From Myxococcales bacterium (GTDB lineage Bacteria; Myxococcota; UBA727; VGSZ01), in NCBI GenBank assembly GCA_023248635.1, contig JAHFED010000019.1, positions 1-64,000 on the forward strand: a stretch of DNA of 64,000 nt, read 5' to 3'. The position numbers were made by a program, and so were the translations under genes. Under the pieces are notes generated by a model, which was given only the letters and a program-made list of their open reading frames with translations, had not been told where the DNA came from and made no database searches. Every line of letters begins with the position of its first letter. The first letter of the stretch is position 1. This document shows positions 8,781 to 18,857 of this stretch, one piece after another.

Positions 8781-8811
8781 AGAAATTCCTGTGCCCTCAG
8801 GCCGGGCAGCC

Positions 8812-8830
8812 CACGCTGTTCCCCAGCGTG
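8812..8830. terminator. Possible bidirectional stem-loop between convergent genes
   Basis: A perfect 7-bp inverted repeat (CACGCTG / CAGCGTG) with a five-base loop lies between the stops of the eight-Cys gene (+) and the TolB-N-like gene (-). No T-tract follows on either strand, so terminator function is uncertain. Confidence 0.4.
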
Positions 8831-8839
8831 CCCCGAAGC

Positions 8840-9694
8840 CTATTGAAGATTCACGGTGGGGTCGGCGCCGTAGTTGTTCCAGTCGGTGAAGAGGGCCACC
8901 ACCGACGTCGCGGCGCCGGCGATGACGGCGCCGCCGACCAGCGCCCAGGCGGTGCCGGCGGTGTTGGTGATGTTCGTGTTCTTCTCGACGAAGACGGCGC
9001 CTTCGAGGGGTTCGCCGCCGGCGGTGGCCAGGTAGTCCGAGAGAGACGCACGCTCGGCGACGTTGAGCACTCCGGCGGTGATGCCGCCCGCGACCAGCGC
9101 GCCCGAGGCCGCGATGCCCGACCAGAAGACCCACGTCGGCAGCGGCGGCGGATTGATGCGCAGCGCGACTTCGGCGGCGACGCCGCGGTCTTGTCCCGGA
9201 CGCAGGCCGAATTCGGGGAAGAGCTCGAGCACGGCCGGTCCGACGCAAGCCAGGTATTCCTCGCCGTTGGCCCCTTCGAGACGTTGGCTCACGACGCCAA
9301 GGGTCTTTGCCTCATGCTGATCGATGCGGCGCATGCCGAACACATCTTGGCCGCCGACGTTGGCGAGGCTGCCGATGACGATGCCTTCGACGCCGAGGGA
9401 GTCGGCAATTTCCGACAGACACGAGGCCTCGGTGCATCCCGTCAGTTGCTTCTTGGTCTCGAGGTCGAGCATGGCGCGCACCTCGTCCATCGAGACGACC
9501 GAGATGCGCTGCAGCTTGCGCAACTCCGAGACCACGCTGTCGGTGACCAAGCGAGCCACCTTGGGGTCGACGCCGTTGGCCTCGAACTCGTAGACGGCAA
9601 CCCGCAAAACCTTCGTCGTCGTTGGCGCCGTCGTCGTCGTCGTCGCTGCGGGCGTTTGGGTCAGGGTCAGACTCAGGAGCAAAGTGGTGATCAT
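8840..9694 (-). CDS. Secreted TolB-N-like protein (paralogue 1)
   Basis: A 284-residue protein with a signal peptide (MITTLLLSLTLTQ) followed by a Thr-rich stretch. Residues about 28-115 form an alpha/beta domain resembling the TolB N-terminal/FlgT-like fold (RVAVYEFEANG, VVSELRKLQRISVVSMDEVRAML, then GCTEASCLSEIADSLGVEGIVIGSL). Two hydrophobic segments lie in the C-terminal half (about 194-217 and 255-275), so it may span the inner membrane. The same core, including the GCxxxSCLxEIA cysteine pair, recurs in the gene at 29268-30224. It starts 13 bases after the giant Ig/kelch lipoprotein gene and is probably in its operon. Confidence 0.8.
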   Translation of the reverse strand: MITTLLLSLTLTQTPAATTTTTAPTTTKVLRVAVYEFEANGVDPKVARLVTDSVVSELRKLQRISVVSMDEVRAMLDLETKKQLTGCTEASCLSEIADSLGVEGIVIGSLANVGGQDVFGMRRIDQHEAKTLGVVSQRLEGANGEEYLACVGPAVLELFPEFGLRPGQDRGVAAEVALRINPPPLPTWVFWSGIAASGALVAGGITAGVLNVAERASLSDYLATAGGEPLEGAVFVEKNTNITNTAGTAWALVGGAVIAGAATSVVALFTDWNNYGADPTVNLQ

Positions 9695-9707
9695 GGGTGC
9701 AGCTCCT

Positions 9708-12700
9708 TCAGGGCAGACGGTATTTGATGGTGACTTCGGCGAGGTCGGTGCTCACCGACGACACGGAGCTCGAAGCCCCGCTGGGGTCGCCGCCGCGAAT
9801 GGCAAAGCGCAACGCGCGGTCGGGTCCGGAGAACACGCGCTGCAAGAACGCGGAATCGGTGCTCGAGAAAGGCAGCGCCGCCGGCGTCGTCACCGGAGCC
9901 GTGTTCGAGCTCACCGGTCGCCAAAAGCCGCCGTCCCAGACGAAGAGGTCGGCGCCGTTGGCGCTCGCAGACCCCGCGGCCCCGCGCGCGCCGGCGATGA
10001 TGCTCGAGGTCAAAGAAAGGATGGTCGCGCTCGTCGCAGCACCCGAAGAGCGGAAGGAGAAGGTGGCTTGGTGGCTGACGCTGCGGGCGGCGGAGCCGTC
10101 GAACAGCCAGGTGTTCTGATCGGGCGTGACACCGCCGAAGCTGATGGTGACGCCGTTGAAGTCGTCGTAGGCGATGGCCGGCGTCGTGCGTCCAACGGGT
10201 GCGGCGTCGGCTTCGGGATCGACGTCGGTGCGGTTGACCCAGGAGGCGCCATCCCACTCACCGATGGTCTCGACCACATTGCCTCCGCCGTTGGTGCCAC
10301 CCATGGCCACCACCCGTTCGCGTCGTCGATCGAAGGCCGCCGAGAGGAAGCGCTGTTGGCTCGGGACGCTGGCGAACTTCTTCCACCGGGTGCCATTCCA
10401 GGTCCAGGTCTTGTCGCAGAGGGTGCTGCCGCCGTCGCAGGCCGCATTCGGCAGGCCGGATGCGGTCCCCGCCACCAGCACGATTTCGTCGCGCACGTCG
10501 TCGAAGGCCATGCCTCCGCTGGCCCGCTCGGTGGGGTTGCCGTCGTTTTCGACGTCGGTGACTGGGGCGATGGCCCAGTTCACACCATTCCACAGCCAAG
10601 TGTCGTCGCAGCCGGCGCCGCCGTCGCAGCTGGCGTTGTTCAGCACCTTGCCGCCAAACATCACGACGACGCCGCGCTGGGCATCGAAGGCCATGTGATG
10701 GCTGGAGCGCGCCGTGGGGTTGGTGGTCGGTGCTTGCTTGGTCCACACGGCGCCGTTCCAGGTCCACGTGCCGCCGCAATCGGTGGTGCCCGAGCCGTCG
10801 CAGTTGGTGCCGCCGCTGCCGCCAAAGAGGACGACGACGTTGCGCACGGAGTCGTAGGCCATGGCGTGGCCGAAGCGCGCTGCGGGGGTGGGGTTGGGGC
10901 CGGTGATGATGCCGGCGACCTTGGTCCAGTGGTTGTTGATCCACTCCCAGGTGAAGGCGCAGTTGCCGTTGCCGCCGCCTTCGGGAACGCAGCTGTTGGC
11001 GCCGTCGCCGTTGCGCCCGCCGAACATCACCGCGCGCCGTCGGGCGCTGTCGTAGGCCATGGCCGACTCACGGCGGTTGGCAGGGTTCCCGTCGTTGGCT
11101 TCGTCGGGGATGAGATCGGCCCAGCTGGTGCCATCGAAGCGCCAGATGCCATGGCAGCCGCCGACGACGCCGTCGCAGGAGCCGATGCCCGGCAGCGTGG
11201 TGCCAGCGAACATCTCGAGGCCGCGCGCCGTCGTCGCATACCCGCTGTAGCGCCGACCTTCCGGGTCGCCGTCTCCTTCGGGATCGGTGGGCGTCAGCTG
11301 CACCCAGCGGGTGCCGTCGAAGGACCAGGTGTCGCCGAAGAACGTCCCGCCGCTGTTGCGCGCGTCGCCGGTGCCGCCGCCGAAGAGCACGACCTCTTGG
11401 CGGGATGCGAGGAAGCCCGAGACCGCACCCTGGCGGGCGGGGGGCCGCGGCGTCGACGTGACGTCGGTCCAGGTGGTGCCGTCCCAGGTCCAGACGTCGT
11501 CGAAGGGGGTGGTGCCGGTGGCGCCGCTGCCGCCGACGAGGACGATGCGATTGGTGCGTTCGTCGTAGGCGAGGGCGTTGCCGTAGCGGGCCGAGGGCTT
11601 GGTGGCGCAGGTGTCGCTGGCGGGGGATGCGTCGCAGCGCTGGGTCCAGGTCGTGCCATCCCACTCCCACACGTCAGCCAGCGCGGTGGTGAGGCCGAAA
11701 GAGGTCGCACCGCCGAAGAGCACAACCTTGGCGCGGCGGGAGTCGTAGGCGAGGCGGTGGTTGCGGCGTCCCGGGGGCAGGGTGCAGACGTCGGAGGCGG
11801 GTGAGCCCTCGCAGCGTCGGTTCCAGCTGTGGCCGTCGTACTCCCAGGTCTCGTTGGAGTCGGCGCCGCCGAAGAGCACGAGCTTCTCGCGGGCTGCGTC
11901 GTAGACGATGCCACCGCTTTCGACCCGCGCAGAGGACGGTTTGCCGTCGCCCTCGGGATCGAGGGGAACAGCCTCGGTCCAGCTGTCGCCGTCCCATTCC
12001 CAGGTGTCGTTCTTGGTGCGCTCGGCCTCGCCAAAGAGCACGAACTTTCCGCGCCCCGCATCGAAGCCGGCGGCCACCGTCAGGCGTGCTCCGGGCGTGT
12101 CCAGGCCGCCAGCGTTGACCCAAGTCGGTGACGCCGTCGTCGTCAACTTGCCCGTGCCGCTTCGATCGATGCCGTTGCTGGCCGCACCAGCGATGGCGGC
12201 GACGGTGGTGAGGTCGTCGGTGGACCAGGGGTTTGCTTGGAACTCGTGCGGGTTCTCGAGCACGCTGCCGACGACCTTGCCGCCGAAGCCCGCGGTCCAG
12301 CTGACGTCGCGCACGGGGGTCGCCTGCAGAGCGCCGCCAGCGACGTCGTCGGATTCGTTGCCGGCGTCGTCGACGGCGGTGACGAAGACCTCGGGGCGGT
12401 CGCCACCGGACAGGGACACAGTGGCGCCCCCGCCGCCGACGGAGGACCGCCCGATCTCTATGCCGCTGACGCGCGGAGTGGGTCCATCCCAGGCAATCAC
12501 GGTGCTGCCGGCGACGGCGCCGCTGGCGACTGCGATGCGGAAGATCTTGGTGACGTCGCTGGCGTCGGAGCCCCAGGGTTCGCGCTTGTAGACCAGTGCG
12601 TCGGCGACACCGACGGAGGGAGCGGCCGGCGCCGAGGTGTCGACGGTGAAGGTGGGCGTCAGGTTGGTCACGGTTTGGTTGCCCGCGAGGTCGGTGGCGG

Positions 12701-15700
12701 TGACGCTGATGGAGTGCACGCCCTGGCCGGTCGTCGCCAGAGTGTGGTCGAAGACGAAGGTGGTGCCCGTCGACGACGTCTTGGTGAAGCTCAGCGACGA
12801 CGGCGACCCTGCGGTGGTGGTCACCACGGGCGTGCTGCTGGCCTCGCTCAGGGTGAAGGTGAGCTGCACGCGGGTGCCTGTCGTCACCGCCGTCACGGTG
12901 CTGAGCGGGTTGGTGTCTGTGGGCACCAGCTTGATGAGCGCGCTGTTGGCGACGACGGCAGGCCCTGTGAAGTCCAGGGCCAGGCTGTTGGAGGCGAAGC
13001 CCTTGTTGCCGGCGGCGTCTTTGAGGGCGACGGCGACGGCGACGGTGGCTTCGGTGGCGGCGGGGATCTCGGTGCCGAGCACGTTGTAGGTGCAGGTCTT
13101 CACCAAGGGGCTCGCAGTGTCTGTGCAGAGCACAGAGTTGCCCGCAACAGTGACGACGATGGCGCCAGCGGTGGCGGCCGACAGGGCCTCGGACAAGGTC
13201 AACGAGATGGTCACTGCGCTGCGGCCCGCGGCGGTGCTCGCGAGGGCTGGGTTCACCGTGAAGGCGGTGACCGAGGGCGTCGTGGTGTCGAAGGCGAAAG
13301 AGGGTCCGGCGACGCCGACGCTGCGGTTGCCGGCCAGATCGGTGAGGTCGACGTTGGAGGTGTAGTTCCCCTGTGCATCGCTGCCGCCGACGGTGTGCGT
13401 GAAGGTGTTGCCGGTGCCGACGAAAAAGGGCGTGGGTGCCGGACCGCTGATGTTCAAGGTTGGAGCCAGCGCCAAGGTCTCCGACGGCGTGAACGTGAGC
13501 ACCACGTTGTCCCCGGGGCGCGCGAGGCCCGGCACCACCGTCGACGTCGTCGTCGGGGCCACGAAGTCAAAGACCACCGAAGAGCCCGCGAAACCGACGT
13601 TGCCAGCGGCATCGCGAGCGGTGAGGGCGATGCCGGCGGTGCCGTTGCCTTCGTTGCCGACGACGTTGTAGCTGCAGACGACGTTGAGGGGATCGGACTG
13701 CTCGATGCACGACGTGAAATTGCGTCCGCCGATGGTGGCGTCGAGGCGCGCGGGTGCGAGGTTGATCCGTTCCGACACGCGCAAGCTCAGGGTGACGACG
13801 TTCTTGCCCGACACCGTCGACGCAAACGCCGGGCTGACGCTGTTGATGCTGATGGTGGGCGTGCTGACGTCGAGGGTCAGGCCGGGGCCGGCGATGTTGG
13901 TTGCGACGTTGCCGGCGAGGTCGGTGAGATCGATGCGGCTGACGTAGTTGCCGCCAGTGTCGCCGTTGACGACCAGGTGATTGAACGTGTTGCCGGACGC
14001 GATGGTGCTCAGCGTGGTCGGTCCTGTGACGCGCAAGACCGGGCTGGCAACGATGGCCTCGCTCGGCACCACCGAGAACACGACGTTGTCACCTGGGCGC
14101 GCCAGGCCGGGCGTCACCGTCGTCGTCGCCGTGGGGGCCACGAAGTCAAAGACCACCGACGCCGCTGCGAAGGCCGTGTTGCCGCCGGCGTCGCGCGTCA
14201 GGACCGAGATGCCTTTTTCGCCGTTGCCTTCGGTGCCGAGCACTCGGTAGCTGCAGGTGAAGTCTTTGGGATCGACGCCGGCCGTGCAGGAATCAAAAGC
14301 GCGACCACCGATGGTCGTCGTCAACCCGCCCGCCGGTGGCACCTCGGACAGGTGCAGGGCCAGCGTCACGGTGTTCTTGCCGACGACGGTGCTGGCAAAG
14401 GCCGGGGCAGCGTTGATCGAGGTGACCACGGGGACTGAGGTGTCGAGACTGAAGGACGCTCCGACGATGTTGGTCGCGACGTTGCCCGCCAAATCGGTGA
14501 GATCGATGCGGCTGTTGTAGGCGCCTTCGACGTCGCCGCCGACGACGGCATGGCTGAAGCTGTTGCCGCTGTTCACGAAGGTCAACGTCGACGGACCGCT
14601 CACGCGCAGGGTCGGGCTGCCGATGATGGGCTCGCTCGGCACCACGGCGATGGTCAGGTTGTCGCTGGGGTGACCGACGGCCGGCGAGACCGATGAGGTC
14701 GCCGTGGGGGCGATGAAGTCGAAAGTCACTGCGGTCGCACCAAAGCCGGTGTTGCCTGCAGCGTCGCGCACGACGACGGAGATGCCTCTTTCGCCGTTGT
14801 CCTCGTTGCCGCGCACCGCATAGATGCAGGTGATGTCGTGGGCGTCGACGCCGGGGGTGCAGCTGTCGAAGGCACGGGCGCCGATGGTGGCGCTCAACCC
14901 GCCCGGAGGCGGCACTTCAGAGCTGTGCAACACCAGGGTGACGACGTCGTTGCTGGGCGCGCTGCTCGCGAACGCCGGCGTGGCGCTGATGGCACTCACG
15001 ATGGGCGTCGACGTGTCGAGGCGGAAGCCGGGTCCGACGACGCTGGTGGCGACGTTGCCCGCGAGGTCTTCGAGGTCCAGCTCACTCGTGTAGCTGCCTT
15101 CGGCGTCGCTGCCGAGCACGCTGTGAGCGAAGGTGCCGCTGTTGGCTCCCGCGTTGAAGGTCAACGCCGAGGGTCCGCTGACGCGCAGGATCGGCGCCAG
15201 GGTGGCTTCGCTGGTGACGATGGACAGCACGATCTTGTCGCCCGGGCGGGCGAGGGCCGGGGACGCCGCCGCCGACGTCAACGCCGGTGGCGTGAAATCG
15301 AAGGCAACGCTGGCGGCCGCGAATCCGCTGTTGCCGGCGGCGTCGCGGGTGACGATCGAGATGCCTTTTTCGCCGTCGTCATCGACGGCCTGCACCGCGT
15401 AGCTGCACGTGAAGCCGTCGGAACCATCGGCCAGACAGCCATCGAAGGCGCGCCCATCGATGAGAGCAGTGACGTCGCCGGCGAGGACGGGCTCGCTACT
15501 GACGAAGGAGACGCTCACCACATTTCGGCCAGCCACGCGGGAAGCGAAGGCGGGTGCGTCGACGATGGTGACGAAGGGCGTCGACGTGTCCAGGGCGAAG
15601 GAGGGACCAGCAACGGTCGACCGGTTGCCAGCGAGATCCTCGAGGTCGAGCTCGGTCGCGAAGGCGCCGTTTGCGTCGCTGCCGACGACGCTGTGGTGGA

Positions 15701-18368
15701 AAGTGCCGCCGTTGTCGACGAACGAGAGCGCAGGGTTGGTGCGCAGCGCAGGGCTCGCAGCAAGGGTCTCGCTCGCGGTGGTGGAGAGAACGACGTCGTC
15801 GCCGGCCCGGGCCACCGCCGGAGAAACCGACCCGGCCGCCAGCGTGGGTGGCGTGAAGTCGAAGACGACGCTGCCAGAGGCGAAGCCGGCATTGCCCGCG
15901 AGATCGCGGGCCACGACGGAGACGCCCGCCTCGCCTTCGTCTTCGTCTCCTTGCACGAGGTAGACGCAGCGGAGCAAGAGGGCGTCGTCGACGTCGGCTT
16001 CGCAGTCGCTGAGCTCGCGTCCGCCCATCGAAACATCGATGTCGGCGGCCTCGGAGAGCTGCAGCGTGACGGTAACGACGTCGCGGCCGGCGACGGTGCT
16101 GGCAAAGGCTGGCTCGATGGAGGTCACCGTGATCGCAGGGGTGCTCACGTCGACCGCGAAGGCAGGGCCAGCGACGTCGAGGGCGCGGTTGCCGGCGAGG
16201 TCCATCAGGTCGACGCTGCTCAGGTAGCTGCCGGCGACGTCGCCGCCGGTCACAGCGTGCGCAAAGGTCGCTCCCGACGGCGAAAACGCCAGGGCGCTGG
16301 GTCCGGCGACGTGCAGCAGCGGGCTCCCGGCCAAGGCTTCGTTGCCGACGAGGCTGATGACGAGGTTGTCGCCGGCCCGGGCGAGCAGCGGCGACACCGT
16401 GGCCGACGCCAGCGCAGGAGCCGTGAAGTCGAAGACGACGACGGCGGCGGCGAAGCCCACATTGCCGGCCCCGTCGCGGGCCACCACCGAGATGCCCGCT
16501 TCGCCTTCGGCTTCGTCGCCGACGACCTGGTAGGTGCACAGCACGTCGGTGGGCGAGGCGTTTTCGACGCAGGAGTCGAAGGCGCGTCCACGAATGCGCG
16601 CATCGAAGTCGGGAAGGGCCAGGCGCACCGGTTCCGACAAGGTGACGGCGATGGTGACGACGTCGCGACCGGGCTGCATCGACGCATGGGTCTGACCCGC
16701 AACCACACCGAGCACGGGCGCGCCGACATCGAGGCTGAAGGAGGGGCCGGCGACGTCGACGGCGGCGTTGCCGGCGACGTCGACCAGGGTCAGCGTCGTG
16801 GTGTAGTTCCCGCCGATGTCTGCGTCGGTGACGTTGTGCAGGAAGCTACCGCCGGCGGCGCTGAAGTCGACGTCGCCAGGTCCATCGACCTGCAAGCTCG
16901 GGGGCGCGGCCAGGGTTTCAGCAGCGATGACGGCGACGACGAGGGCATCGCCTGGCTTGCCGCGCAGGGGCGTGGCTGTCGCCGACACCAACACCGGTGG
17001 GGTGAAGTCGAGGGTGACCGGAGCAGCGGTGGCGAAGCGGCTGTTGCCCGCGGAGTCGGTGGCCGTGACCGTGATGTCCGCCGTGCCTTCGGTGTCGCTG
17101 TCGACGACGTCGAAGCTGCACTGCCAGGCGATGGGCGCGCTGACCCCGGTGGGAGCGCAGTCGTTGAGGCTACGAGTGCCCACGCGCACTGCCACGACGG
17201 CGGCTTCGTCGAGGGCGAAAGAGAGCACCATGCTCGAGCGTCCAGCCTGCCTGGAAAGGTGGGTGGCGCTCGTCGTCGGCGCGTTGAGGAACTGAGGAGC
17301 CGTGGCATCGACGAAGACATGATCGAGCACCACGGGGGGCCCGACATTGCCGGCGACGTCGCGGTATCCGATCAGCCGTACTTCGTAGGCGCCGTCGGGG
17401 TCGCCCGCGCCGATCAGACGCGAAGCCGCATACACTAGGCCCACGCGCTCGATGCCCGGCATGGCGAGCTCGACGTCACCAGAAGCCAGCACGACCGTCG
17501 GAGGCTCACTGAACACTTCATCGGTGGTGAAGGACACGTTGGCCAAGCTGCCAGCACCGAAGTGCGCGGGCGCCGGCCGCACTTGGGGCGTGACGAGGGG
17601 CGCGTGGAAGTCGAGCACGAAGACGTCGTCGAAGCGACGCTCCGAGCTGTTGCCCGCGGCATCGACCACAGTGACGACGACAGCGGCGGCGCCCTCGGCA
17701 TCGACGGCGGCGTCGGCGATCAGGCTGAAGCGCGAGACCAGCGGGTCGTCGTCGTCGGGTCCATCGGCGGCAAAGAAGCGGCCGTCGGCGACGACGACGC
17801 TGCTGGCGCTGTCGACGAGCTCATCGGTGCGCAGGCGCAGCTTGACGACGCCGCGATCCTGGGCCAGCGCGGACGCCGTGACTTCGACGACGGAGGGCGC
17901 AGCGAAGTCGAAGCGGACCGCCCCGAGTCCCAGGCCTTTGGCGACGTTGCCAGAGGCGTCGACCAGAGTGCCGACGCGAATGGCGACGTCACCGGCCGGT
18001 TCGTCGCCGCGTGCACGATAGATCGCGGTGATGGTGTCGCCGTCGACGCTGACGGCGAAGGCGCGCTGGCTGAAGTCGAGCTCCACCACCGGGAGCTGAA
18101 ACAGGGTCTCGCTGGCCTTGAAGGCGACGGTCACATCCTGTCCAGCCCGCACCAAAGCCGGAGCGACGACGACGTCGGTGACCGCGGGAGGCACGTCTTC
18201 GATGTCGACGTCGGCGATGCAGACCCCGATCTGCTGGCGGCAGGTGAACTGCTCGGGACACTCGGACTTGTCGTTGCACTTCAGCACAAGGTCAGGAGGG
18301 AGGACGACGTCGGTGCACGCAGCAGCAGCCAGCAAAGCCGTCGTCGTCACCAGCCGTGCAATTTTCAT
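9708..18368 (-). CDS. Giant Ig-repeat / kelch-like surface lipoprotein
   Basis: About 2,886 residues. The signal peptide MKIARLVTTTALLAAAAC gives a lipobox, so the mature protein is lipidated. Residues about 50-1920 are tandem Ig-like modules arranged as pairs; the boundary motif FDFTPP, FDFTAP or FDFVAP followed by SVSPxLARPGDNV recurs about eight times, with VDLxDLAGN and the Cys-containing IGGRAFDSC as other landmarks. After a linker, residues about 2090-2750 carry kelch/galactose-oxidase-like blades (YDAAREKLVLFGG, WEWDGTTWTQ). The last 110 residues look beta-rich. The ATG at 18368 is preferred over upstream in-frame starts because of the GAGGG site and because the signal peptide begins there. 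Likely a cell-surface adhesin or matrix protein; ligand unknown. Confidence 0.88.
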   Translation of the reverse strand: MKIARLVTTTALLAAAACTDVVLPPDLVLKCNDKSECPEQFTCRQQIGVCIADVDIEDVPPAVTDVVVAPALVRAGQDVTVAFKASETLFQLPVVELDFSQRAFAVSVDGDTITAIYRARGDEPAGDVAIRVGTLVDASGNVAKGLGLGAVRFDFAAPSVVEVTASALAQDRGVVKLRLRTDELVDSASSVVVADGRFFAADGPDDDDPLVSRFSLIADAAVDAEGAAAVVVTVVDAAGNSSERRFDDVFVLDFHAPLVTPQVRPAPAHFGAGSLANVSFTTDEVFSEPPTVVLASGDVELAMPGIERVGLVYAASRLIGAGDPDGAYEVRLIGYRDVAGNVGPPVVLDHVFVDATAPQFLNAPTTSATHLSRQAGRSSMVLSFALDEAAVVAVRVGTRSLNDCAPTGVSAPIAWQCSFDVVDSDTEGTADITVTATDSAGNSRFATAAPVTLDFTPPVLVSATATPLRGKPGDALVVAVIAAETLAAPPSLQVDGPGDVDFSAAGGSFLHNVTDADIGGNYTTTLTLVDVAGNAAVDVAGPSFSLDVGAPVLGVVAGQTHASMQPGRDVVTIAVTLSEPVRLALPDFDARIRGRAFDSCVENASPTDVLCTYQVVGDEAEGEAGISVVARDGAGNVGFAAAVVVFDFTAPALASATVSPLLARAGDNLVISLVGNEALAGSPLLHVAGPSALAFSPSGATFAHAVTGGDVAGSYLSSVDLMDLAGNRALDVAGPAFAVDVSTPAITVTSIEPAFASTVAGRDVVTVTLQLSEAADIDVSMGGRELSDCEADVDDALLLRCVYLVQGDEDEGEAGVSVVARDLAGNAGFASGSVVFDFTPPTLAAGSVSPAVARAGDDVVLSTTASETLAASPALRTNPALSFVDNGGTFHHSVVGSDANGAFATELDLEDLAGNRSTVAGPSFALDTSTPFVTIVDAPAFASRVAGRNVVSVSFVSSEPVLAGDVTALIDGRAFDGCLADGSDGFTCSYAVQAVDDDGEKGISIVTRDAAGNSGFAAASVAFDFTPPALTSAAASPALARPGDKIVLSIVTSEATLAPILRVSGPSALTFNAGANSGTFAHSVLGSDAEGSYTSELDLEDLAGNVATSVVGPGFRLDTSTPIVSAISATPAFASSAPSNDVVTLVLHSSEVPPPGGLSATIGARAFDSCTPGVDAHDITCIYAVRGNEDNGERGISVVVRDAAGNTGFGATAVTFDFIAPTATSSVSPAVGHPSDNLTIAVVPSEPIIGSPTLRVSGPSTLTFVNSGNSFSHAVVGGDVEGAYNSRIDLTDLAGNVATNIVGASFSLDTSVPVVTSINAAPAFASTVVGKNTVTLALHLSEVPPAGGLTTTIGGRAFDSCTAGVDPKDFTCSYRVLGTEGNGEKGISVLTRDAGGNTAFAAASVVFDFVAPTATTTVTPGLARPGDNVVFSVVPSEAIVASPVLRVTGPTTLSTIASGNTFNHLVVNGDTGGNYVSRIDLTDLAGNVATNIAGPGLTLDVSTPTISINSVSPAFASTVSGKNVVTLSLRVSERINLAPARLDATIGGRNFTSCIEQSDPLNVVCSYNVVGNEGNGTAGIALTARDAAGNVGFAGSSVVFDFVAPTTTSTVVPGLARPGDNVVLTFTPSETLALAPTLNISGPAPTPFFVGTGNTFTHTVGGSDAQGNYTSNVDLTDLAGNRSVGVAGPSFAFDTTTPSVTAFTVNPALASTAAGRSAVTISLTLSEALSAATAGAIVVTVAGNSVLCTDTASPLVKTCTYNVLGTEIPAATEATVAVAVALKDAAGNKGFASNSLALDFTGPAVVANSALIKLVPTDTNPLSTVTAVTTGTRVQLTFTLSEASSTPVVTTTAGSPSSLSFTKTSSTGTTFVFDHTLATTGQGVHSISVTATDLAGNQTVTNLTPTFTVDTSAPAAPSVGVADALVYKREPWGSDASDVTKIFRIAVASGAVAGSTVIAWDGPTPRVSGIEIGRSSVGGGGATVSLSGGDRPEVFVTAVDDAGNESDDVAGGALQATPVRDVSWTAGFGGKVVGSVLENPHEFQANPWSTDDLTTVAAIAGAASNGIDRSGTGKLTTTASPTWVNAGGLDTPGARLTVAAGFDAGRGKFVLFGEAERTKNDTWEWDGDSWTEAVPLDPEGDGKPSSARVESGGIVYDAAREKLVLFGGADSNETWEYDGHSWNRRCEGSPASDVCTLPPGRRNHRLAYDSRRAKVVLFGGATSFGLTTALADVWEWDGTTWTQRCDASPASDTCATKPSARYGNALAYDERTNRIVLVGGSGATGTTPFDDVWTWDGTTWTDVTSTPRPPARQGAVSGFLASRQEVVLFGGGTGDARNSGGTFFGDTWSFDGTRWVQLTPTDPEGDGDPEGRRYSGYATTARGLEMFAGTTLPGIGSCDGVVGGCHGIWRFDGTSWADLIPDEANDGNPANRRESAMAYDSARRRAVMFGGRNGDGANSCVPEGGGNGNCAFTWEWINNHWTKVAGIITGPNPTPAARFGHAMAYDSVRNVVVLFGGSGGTNCDGSGTTDCGGTWTWNGAVWTKQAPTTNPTARSSHHMAFDAQRGVVVMFGGKVLNNASCDGGAGCDDTWLWNGVNWAIAPVTDVENDGNPTERASGGMAFDDVRDEIVLVAGTASGLPNAACDGGSTLCDKTWTWNGTRWKKFASVPSQQRFLSAAFDRRRERVVAMGGTNGGGNVVETIGEWDGASWVNRTDVDPEADAAPVGRTTPAIAYDDFNGVTISFGGVTPDQNTWLFDGSAARSVSHQATFSFRSSGAATSATILSLTSSIIAGARGAAGSASANGADLFVWDGGFWRPVSSNTAPVTTPAALPFSSTDSAFLQRVFSGPDRALRFAIRGGDPSGASSSVSSVSTDLAEVTIKYRLP

Positions 18369-18369
18369 T

Positions 18370-18388
18370 GATGCCCTCAAGGGCATTG
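18370..18388 (-). promoter_or_regulatory. Hairpin covering the ribosome site of the giant lipoprotein gene
   Basis: The bases just before the ATG at 18368 contain ATGCCC-TTGA-GGGCAT (minus strand), a 6-bp stem that buries the GAGGG ribosome-binding site. A longer-range regulatory role is inferred only from position. Confidence 0.35.
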
Positions 18389-18572
18389 TTTCCGAACACA
18401 TGTAGGGGTCAATGCGTAAAGGTGTGAGGAAGTCCCACACGAAACACGTTGACACTGGCAAAGGCTGGTGCACGGCTCAGCAACGGAGTTCATCGTGGGT
18501 GGCGCGATATGCACCACTTGAAGCCGTATCCAGCACATCCATCGGCCTTTTCATCGGCCGGTGATTGCATGT

Positions 18573-18857
18573 TTACATGATGGTGAATTCTTTGACGCTG
18601 TCGACAATCTCACACAGTTCGAGGCGTTCGACGAAGAGGTCGAGCGCCTGCAATTGGCCTTCGAGGTAGCGGCGATCGTTGCCGACCGACACGAAGCCCA
18701 ACACGGCCCCATTGGGGTTGTCGAGCTCCTCCACCTCGGCGGCACTGACGTTGAACGCCGAGCGCGTGCGCGCCAACACGCGCTTCACGATGCTGCGCTT
18801 GTCCTTGAGCGACTCCGCATAAAAGGTGATCGTCATCTCCAAAGATGCGACGATCAC
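18573..18857 (-). CDS. ylxP: DUF503 / YlxP family protein
   Basis: The 94-residue protein fits the YlxP (DUF503) family: a ferredoxin-like fold with SLKDKRSIVKRVLARTRSAF after the first strand, NVSAAEVEELDNPNGAVLGFVSVGNDRRYLEGQL, and a final IVDSVKEF strand. In many bacteria ylxP sits next to infB and rbfA in the nusA-infB operon; its exact function is unsettled. The GTG at 18857 directly follows the stop of the small lipoprotein gene, whose GAG-rich end can serve as a ribosome site. No rbfA follows here. Confidence 0.88.
   Translation of the reverse strand: MIVASLEMTITFYAESLKDKRSIVKRVLARTRSAFNVSAAEVEELDNPNGAVLGFVSVGNDRRYLEGQLQALDLFVERLELCEIVDSVKEFTIM

Noticed and set aside
14838-17438. Long plus-strand frames through 12.2-17.4 kb
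   Set aside because: They run antisense to the repeat region of the giant lipoprotein and only mirror its GC-rich codons and repeats.
18541-18572. CGGCC-GGCCG stem after ylxP as a terminator
   Set aside because: Only five base pairs and no T-run on the minus strand.
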